DNA from: Chlorella sorokiniana
Lineage: Eukaryota; Chlorophyta; Trebouxiophyceae; Chlorellales; Chlorellaceae
NCBI GenBank assembly: GCA_025917655.1
Contig: CP084616.1
Location: 372,001-436,000 of the forward strand
DNA length: 64,000 nucleotides
Reading direction: 5' to 3'
The notes under the pieces were generated by a model that saw only the letters and a list, made by a program, of their open reading frames with translations, did not search any database and had not been told where the DNA came from. Positions 59,075 through 64,000 of this stretch are shown piece by piece (position 1 is the first letter of the stretch; each line of letters begins with the position of its first letter). A program made the translations under genes and the position numbers.

Positions 59075-61166
59075 ATGTTGTGCTCACCGCCGCCTCCGCG
59101 TCGGTTTTGTCCCTTTGGGCCGCCCAGCAGCACCGTCTCCCCGACTTTAGAGGTCCCGGACAACGCCACGGCGCGCGCAGGTTGGCGGGGGTGCGGCTTC
59201 CTTGGTGCTTTTGGAGCAGCAGGGTTTGGCGGCGGCCGCTGCCACCCCCCTGTGGCCGCCGTGCAGCACCTTCCACCCTGCCAGATTGCGTGCATGCACT
59301 TCCCAGTCTCTGCCATCAGGGCATGCTCAGCGAGTTGGCAGGCCTGGCTGTCCAGCGCTGAGTTTTCTGCCGCAGGCTGGCTGCCTGCCGCGCGCTCTGC
59401 CCAACCCGCCCCTCTGCCCACTCATCCTCGCAGGGAGCGGCCGCCGCTGAGCTTGCTGGCGGTGGATGCGCTGTCTGGCGCGGTTGGGGAGGTGGCTTCC
59501 CTGGTCGCCCTCTACCCCCTGGACAGCCTCAAGGTGCTCTGCCAGGCCCGCGGCGCCCCGCCGCCGCCGTGCTCGCCGAGCTGCGCCGCTCCGGCCGCCC
59601 CGCCGCCGCGCTGCGCTCGCTCTACGCCGGCTGCGGCTCCGCCGCCCTCTGCTCCGCCGCCATCGGCGCCGTCTACCTCCTGGCCTTCTACTCCGCTCGG
59701 CGGCTCGGCGCCGCGGTCGCCGCCAAGCAGCAGCATCGGAGGCAGCAGCGGGGCGGGCAGCAGGCCGGCGCCCGCGGCAGCGGCGGCCCAGCGGGCTCAG
59801 CGGCGGAGGGCACGTCGGCGCTGGTGGCCAGCGCGGCGGGGGTGGCGGCCTCGCTGGCGGGCTCGCTGCTGGAGGCGCCCATGGAGATGTTCAAGCTGCG
59901 CACGCAGGCAAGCCTCTTCTACATGCGCCCGCTGCCTGCCCGCTTGCTGCCCAGCCTCCTCTACGTGCTGGTACATGCGGCCGCTGCCTGCCCGCTTGCT
60001 GCTCCAACCTGATTGCCAAACTGCGGACGCCCAGCATGAGCCCAGCACGAGCCTTGAGCTGGGGCCCAGCGGCCGTGGGGGCAGGGGTCAGTGCCTGCCC
60101 AAACATGCGCGTTGCCCGACTCGTTTGCTGCGGCGCACGCTGGCTTCCGCTGCCGCCGCCCCCGGTTTCCCCAGTTTGCAAACACCGCCGCCCTTTGCTC
60201 CGCTTGCGCTGATGCTGTACAACCCTCCCCGCCGACGGCGCCACCCCCTCTCCCCGCCATCCTTGCAGGCCGGCGCCCTGCAGGGCCCCATGCTGGGCAG
60301 CATGCTGCGCGAGGCGTCCACCCGCGGCTTCGGCTCCCTCTATGCGACCTACGGCGCCTTCATGCTCAAGTCCATACCCTACGACGTCGCCGAGCTGGCG
60401 ACATACAGCACGCTGTGTGACGCACGCGACGCCGCCGCCGCGCGCAGCGCCGGCACTGAGGGCGGCGGCGGCGGCTGGCGGCGCGGCGCGGGCGCCACGC
60501 TTGCCGCCCTGCCTCCCTCCACGGGGACATGCTGATAGGTGGGGCTGCGCGGCCAGCCGGGCTGCTTGGCTGCTTGGGCCCCATGGCCGGGTCCCGCACG
60601 CCCCCTGTGCTGCATGCAACCGAGCGGCGTGCCGCCCTCTGCACTGTGCGTCGTCCGCACCGCAGCCCAACTCCGACGCTCCAAGCTGTCTCCTCCCCAC
60701 ATGCTTCTCCTGGCCTCACTCGTTCCGCCTCCGCCGCGCCGCTGCCCATCTCCCTGCGCAGGAGCGCTGGCGGGCGTGGCCAGCGTGCTGGTCAGCATGC
60801 CTTGCGACGTCATCAAAACGCGCATGGACCTGTGCCCAGCTGCCGCCGCCGCCGCCCGGCGGCGCGGGCCGCTGCGGTCCGCGGCCGCCTTTGCCGCCAC
60901 GGGGCGCGCGCTGCTGGCGGCGGGGGCCCCGGCGCGCTGTTCGTGGGGATGGCCCCTCGTCTCCTGCAGACCATCCCCTCCTGCATGGTGTACTGGGCTG
61001 CGGTGGAGGGGACGCGCCGCTTCATGCTTCGCCACTTTGACGTCGAGAGCCCACCGGAACCCCTGAGCGCTGCCGACGCCGCCCCCGGCTGGCCCCGGCA
61101 GCCTCGCCGCAGCCGCCGCTGGCAGCATACCCGGCGGCGAGCTCCTCCCCAGCAGCAGCAGCCTCC

Positions 61167-61198
<32 letters not shown>

Positions 61199-61203
61199 GG
61201 TAG
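59075..61203 (+). CDS. Mitochondrial carrier (SLC25) family protein
   Basis: SLC25 proteins exchange small metabolites across the mitochondrial inner (or plastid) membrane; the substrate here is unknown. All three signature P-x-[DE]-x-x-[KR] motifs are visible: YPLDSLK near 59513, APMEMFK near 59877 and MPCDVIK near 60800. Pieces as read: 59075 to 59907 (the first 250 or so bases may include an intron), 60269-60538, and 60762-61203. Hydrophobic helices follow each motif: AALCSAAIGAVYLLAFYSA, TSALVASAAGVAASLAGS, GAFMLKSIPYDVAELATYS, ALAGVASVLVSMP, SCMVYWAAVEGTRRFM. The intron after LRTQ (59908) begins gcaag, a GC donor. One-base slips occur near 59560, 60515 and 60930. The C-terminus ends in a polyglutamine run from ten CAG codons. 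The family is secure; start and tail are not. Confidence 0.8.
61168..61197 (+). repeat. (CAG)10 run near the carrier stop codon
   Basis: Ten CAG triplets just before TGG TAG. In the annotated frame they encode a polyglutamine tail. Confidence 0.9.
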
Positions 61204-62029
61204 CAGCAGCGGTGGCAACAGCGGTGGCGCGGTGCCGCGCCCGCGGCCCTTGCCAGTGCCTCTGCCGGCCGCTGCGCCCGCTCCGGTGCTTGTGTGAGCC
61301 AGCGCCGCTGCTGCTCCACCTCACTCGCCTCTCCAGCCCCTCTCTGGTACCGCCCTCCAGCGGCCCCACAGCTGGCGGCCCTCAATCCCCAATGAATGAT
61401 GCTTGATATATGCATGCAACCCTTTTGCGCCTGCCCCCCCCGCATTTGCCCGTTTCGTGGCACCCGAACCCCATCCCCTTTTGCCGTCCCTTGCTGCCAA
61501 CCCCAGCCATTCTTTCTATGCTCCCCCTCAGCCCGCTTTTGTTGGCATCACGACAGCCCCGCTGTGGGCTTCTCTGCCGCACCCAACAGTCCACCGCCCA
61601 TTTGCTGAAACGTATCCCCGCCCCCGCCCCGCCCACGCTGGGCACCATTCTTTAGAGAGCCCAGCCCCCGCGCCGCCACCCTCCCTTCTCATGCCTAGCC
61701 AGCGCAGCTCTCACCCCTCCCTCCCCCAAGGCACCCTCTCCTCATTTAGTTGACCAGTTACGACAGCATGCCACAGCTACACCCCGCTCCAGTTCTTCCC
61801 CCTACCGCACTGCAGCAAAGAATCCTAGCTGTCCCGTTTTCTTGCCCATTTCGTTTGCCCCCAATCCCCCAGCAACAACACATGCCGGCCCCTCCACCCA
61901 ACGCACCACCCAGTGCCTTGCGCTTGCAGAACAGCTGCGGGCATTCCTCCCCCTGCTCTTCCTGTAAACCAGCTGCACAGCATGCCTGCCGCTCAAATCT
62001 TTCAGCCAAGGGAGCTGTGGTAGGGGAGG
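61204..62029. other. convergent intergenic region (carrier and sulfotransferase 3' ends)
   Basis: About 0.8 kb with facing gene ends. It contains a TGTAA motif at 61963-61967 on the plus strand (760 bases after the carrier stop) that could serve as polyadenylation signal. No exon was recognised. The composition is C-rich with a poly-pyrimidine character. Confidence 0.45.
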
Positions 62030-63866
62030 CTACAACTCATCCCTGCCTCCTCCCGCCTGGCCGCCATCGCCTTGCCGCTGCTGCCGCCCCTGCGCGTCAG
62101 CGCCGCCTGCACCGCTGCCGCCTTCTGCTGCTGCTGCGCTGCTCCTGCTTCCCGTACTGCTGCTGCTGGTGCTGCTGTCGACACCGCCTGCGCGGCTGCC
62201 GCCGTCCAGGACCTCCGACAGCAGCCGCTCTGAGCTGTCCAGGCCAGCCTCGCGCTCGTACCGCAGGATCAGATCGCGCAGCGGGCGCAGCAGGGGCGCC
62301 AGGTGGCGGGCGTACCGCCTGTACCGCAGCACGCTGTCGCTGTACAGCCGCTGCCGCACCTGCAGCGGGGGCAGGAGGTGGGGTGTGGGGTGAGCCCGGG
62401 ATTTGGGGCGAGGGGTGTGAGCCACCCCCTGCCCGCCCTTGCACACACACTTCAACATACACGCACGCTTGAAACCACACAGACACATGCGCAGCCGCAC
62501 CCCCACCCCCACCGGGTTCGCCCACCTGCGCCAGGCTGGCTGTGGCCACGGTGCGGCGGGTGCGGTGGAAGGCCAGCACAGCCGGGTCCCAGGGGATGCC
62601 GCAGTGGCGCAGCACGGCACGGGTGGTGCCCTCCTGAACGGGGGCCAGCAAAGAGAGGTTGGCGGCAAGGGGGCTGGGAGAGAGGGGGCGAGGCAAGCCA
62701 AGCTTGGGAAGGCCAAGCGGGGGCCGGAGTGGCGGGGCCGGCGGAAGGGGCAGCAGCCATCCACCCGGCAGAGCAACCCCACTGAGGCTGCAGAGTCGGG
62801 GCTTGCTGCGCCGCCTGCCCCTGGCCGGAGCGGCGAGCAGCTGCCAGGCAGCTGCCGGCGCCGTGCATAGCGCGTGCACAGCGCCGTGCAGGGCGCAAGT
62901 CCAAGCCCACCTGGTCCCGCACCAGGTCTTCGTACCGCACATGCAGCACCCTGCCAGGCAGTACGCGGTCCCAGTGGTCCGCCAGCTGCTGCACCAGCTG
63001 GATTTGGTGGGCGATGCCTGCTCGGCAGGGGTGGGTGGGGAGTGTGTGGTGGTGGCAGCGGAAGCGCGCGTATCAGGGGTGGGTGGGCGGTGGGCGATGC
63101 ATGTGATTGGTAAAGCGGGAGAGCGGTGGGGGCGGGGGGGGGGGGGCATGGCAAGGCATGCGGCTGTGCAAGGCGTGGCAAGGCAGGCATGCGCGTGTGA
63201 GCTGCTGCATCCAACCCGTCCGTGCCCCCGCCTCCCCCTGTCCCCAGCCCCCTCCTCCGCCCCCGCCTCACCGCTCAGGTTGGCGGCCCAGGGGTGCCGC
63301 GCCCCTCAAAGGGCTGCGCGAAGCAGGAGAGCCCGGTGTCGGCGGGGTGGCGCGCAGCGTGCAGCACGCAGGCCTCGGGCAGCATCATGGCGATGAAGCC
63401 CACGTTCCTGGCGGGTTGTTTTTGGATACGTGGGAGGAGGGATAACGGACGGGTGGGGGTGGGGTGGCTGGGGGCGGGGGGCGGCAGGCTTGTAAGGCCG
63501 GGTGCCAGGGGGAAAAAGCAAGGGGGCAGCAAAAGCCGTGTGTGTGTGCGAGGGGGTGAGGGATGGGGCTCACTTCCGGCCAGGTGCTGGCAGCGCGGGT
63601 CAGGCTGGCCCAGCTCAAGAGCAAGCCGCCGGTGAAGACGCAGCGGCGGCGCCCAGCCGACCCCTCGCACCACATGTTGCGCAGCATCTTGTCCACCACC
63701 CAGCCCGCCCCCGCCCGCTCGGCCGGCACCCGCGCCGCCATCTCCTCCACGTACCGCCGCCCCACGGCCGCCACGCGCGCCGCCTCCACCGCGCCGCCGC
63801 CCGCCAGCGCCGCCAGCAGGCCGGGGAGCAGGGGGCCAGGGCTGTGTCCTCGCCCGCGCCCCACAC
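62030..63866 (-). CDS. Sulfotransferase family protein (5' end beyond the window)
   Basis: PAPS-dependent sulfotransferases of this class transfer sulfate to carbohydrate or tyrosine acceptors, usually in the Golgi lumen; they can also be soluble. Exons, leftwards: 63866-63673, 63407-63272, 63017-62911, 62633-62526, 62359-62030; about 290 residues are visible, with further exons beyond 63866. Motifs: RVAAVGRRYVEEMAARVP, VVDKMLRNMW joined to NVGFIAMMLPEACVLHAARH (the 3'-phosphate-binding type segment with R-H-P), DTGLSCFAQPFEG, IAHQIQLVQQLADHWDRVLP, VLHVRYEDLVRDQ, RAVLRHCGIPWDP, FHRTRRTVATASLAQ and YSDSVLRYRRYARHLAPLLR. This order is that of sulfotransferases often fused to TPR repeats in bacteria and algae; the TPR or first PAPS loop, if present, lies outside. 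One-base slips in C runs occur near 63835 and 63295. The last exon carries a Ser/Gly-rich tail ending GGGRDEL. Confidence 0.8.
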
Positions 63867-64000
63867 CTGCGGCAGCAGATCTTGTTTTGTGCGTGATGTG
63901 TGTAGCTGTTTTTAGGGGGGGGGATGTCTGCTGGAGCAGGGTGGGCGGTTGGCGTTTTGGGAAACAACGAGGGGCGAGGGGTGGTAGGCAGGCAGGGCCA

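Overview
The window looks like nuclear DNA of a GC-rich green alga, probably a coccoid trebouxiophyte of the Chlorella type. This is inferred from three things: strongly GC-biased coding sequence; many short introns with C- and CA-rich 3' ends; and TGTAA motifs downstream of most plus-strand stop codons. It also carries a plastid-type FtsH and a hydroxyproline-rich cell-wall type gene. I ran no database search; names rest on recognised motifs.

Layout: (1) 136-180, last exon of an unidentified plus-strand gene. (2) 1155-6149 (+), a roughly 14-exon major facilitator superfamily transporter of the spinster-like type. (3) 7092-40823 (+), the dominant object: one gene of about 34 kb for a secreted, modular extracellular glycoprotein. 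It has a signal peptide, a Cys-rich globular region, a PAN/Apple-like stretch, then a rod of about 26.4 kb of Ser-Pro4 codons. The rod is built from roughly 100 copies of a 255-bp unit that each encode 17 SPPPP pentads. A second rod segment rich in Lys-Pro follows, then a conserved-looking C-terminal globular domain in four exons. (4) 41666-43195 (-), a multi-pass membrane protein of unknown function. (5) 44975-46685 (-), a YbaK/ProX-fold, aminoacyl-tRNA-deacylase-like protein. (6) 47608-49445 (+), WDR12/Ytm1, a ribosome-biogenesis WD40 protein. (7) 49766-55253 (+), chloroplast FtsH protease, type A, 15 exons. (8) 56364-57698 (-), an uncertain hypothetical gene. (9) 59075-61203 (+), a mitochondrial carrier (SLC25) family protein. 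(10) 62030 to beyond 63866 (-), a sulfotransferase whose 5' part lies outside the window.

The genes are independent nuclear transcription units, mixing housekeeping functions (WDR12, FtsH, YbaK, carrier) with one spectacular structural gene. A technical theme runs through everything: almost every recognisable gene shows one-base frame slips, mostly in runs of C or G. Exon phases are otherwise consistent, so under-counted homopolymers in the assembly are more likely than gene decay. This also explains why the rod flips between three frames, none of which contains many stops. The exact rod length, copy number and frame are therefore the least certain facts here, while its existence and nested repeat structure are directly visible.
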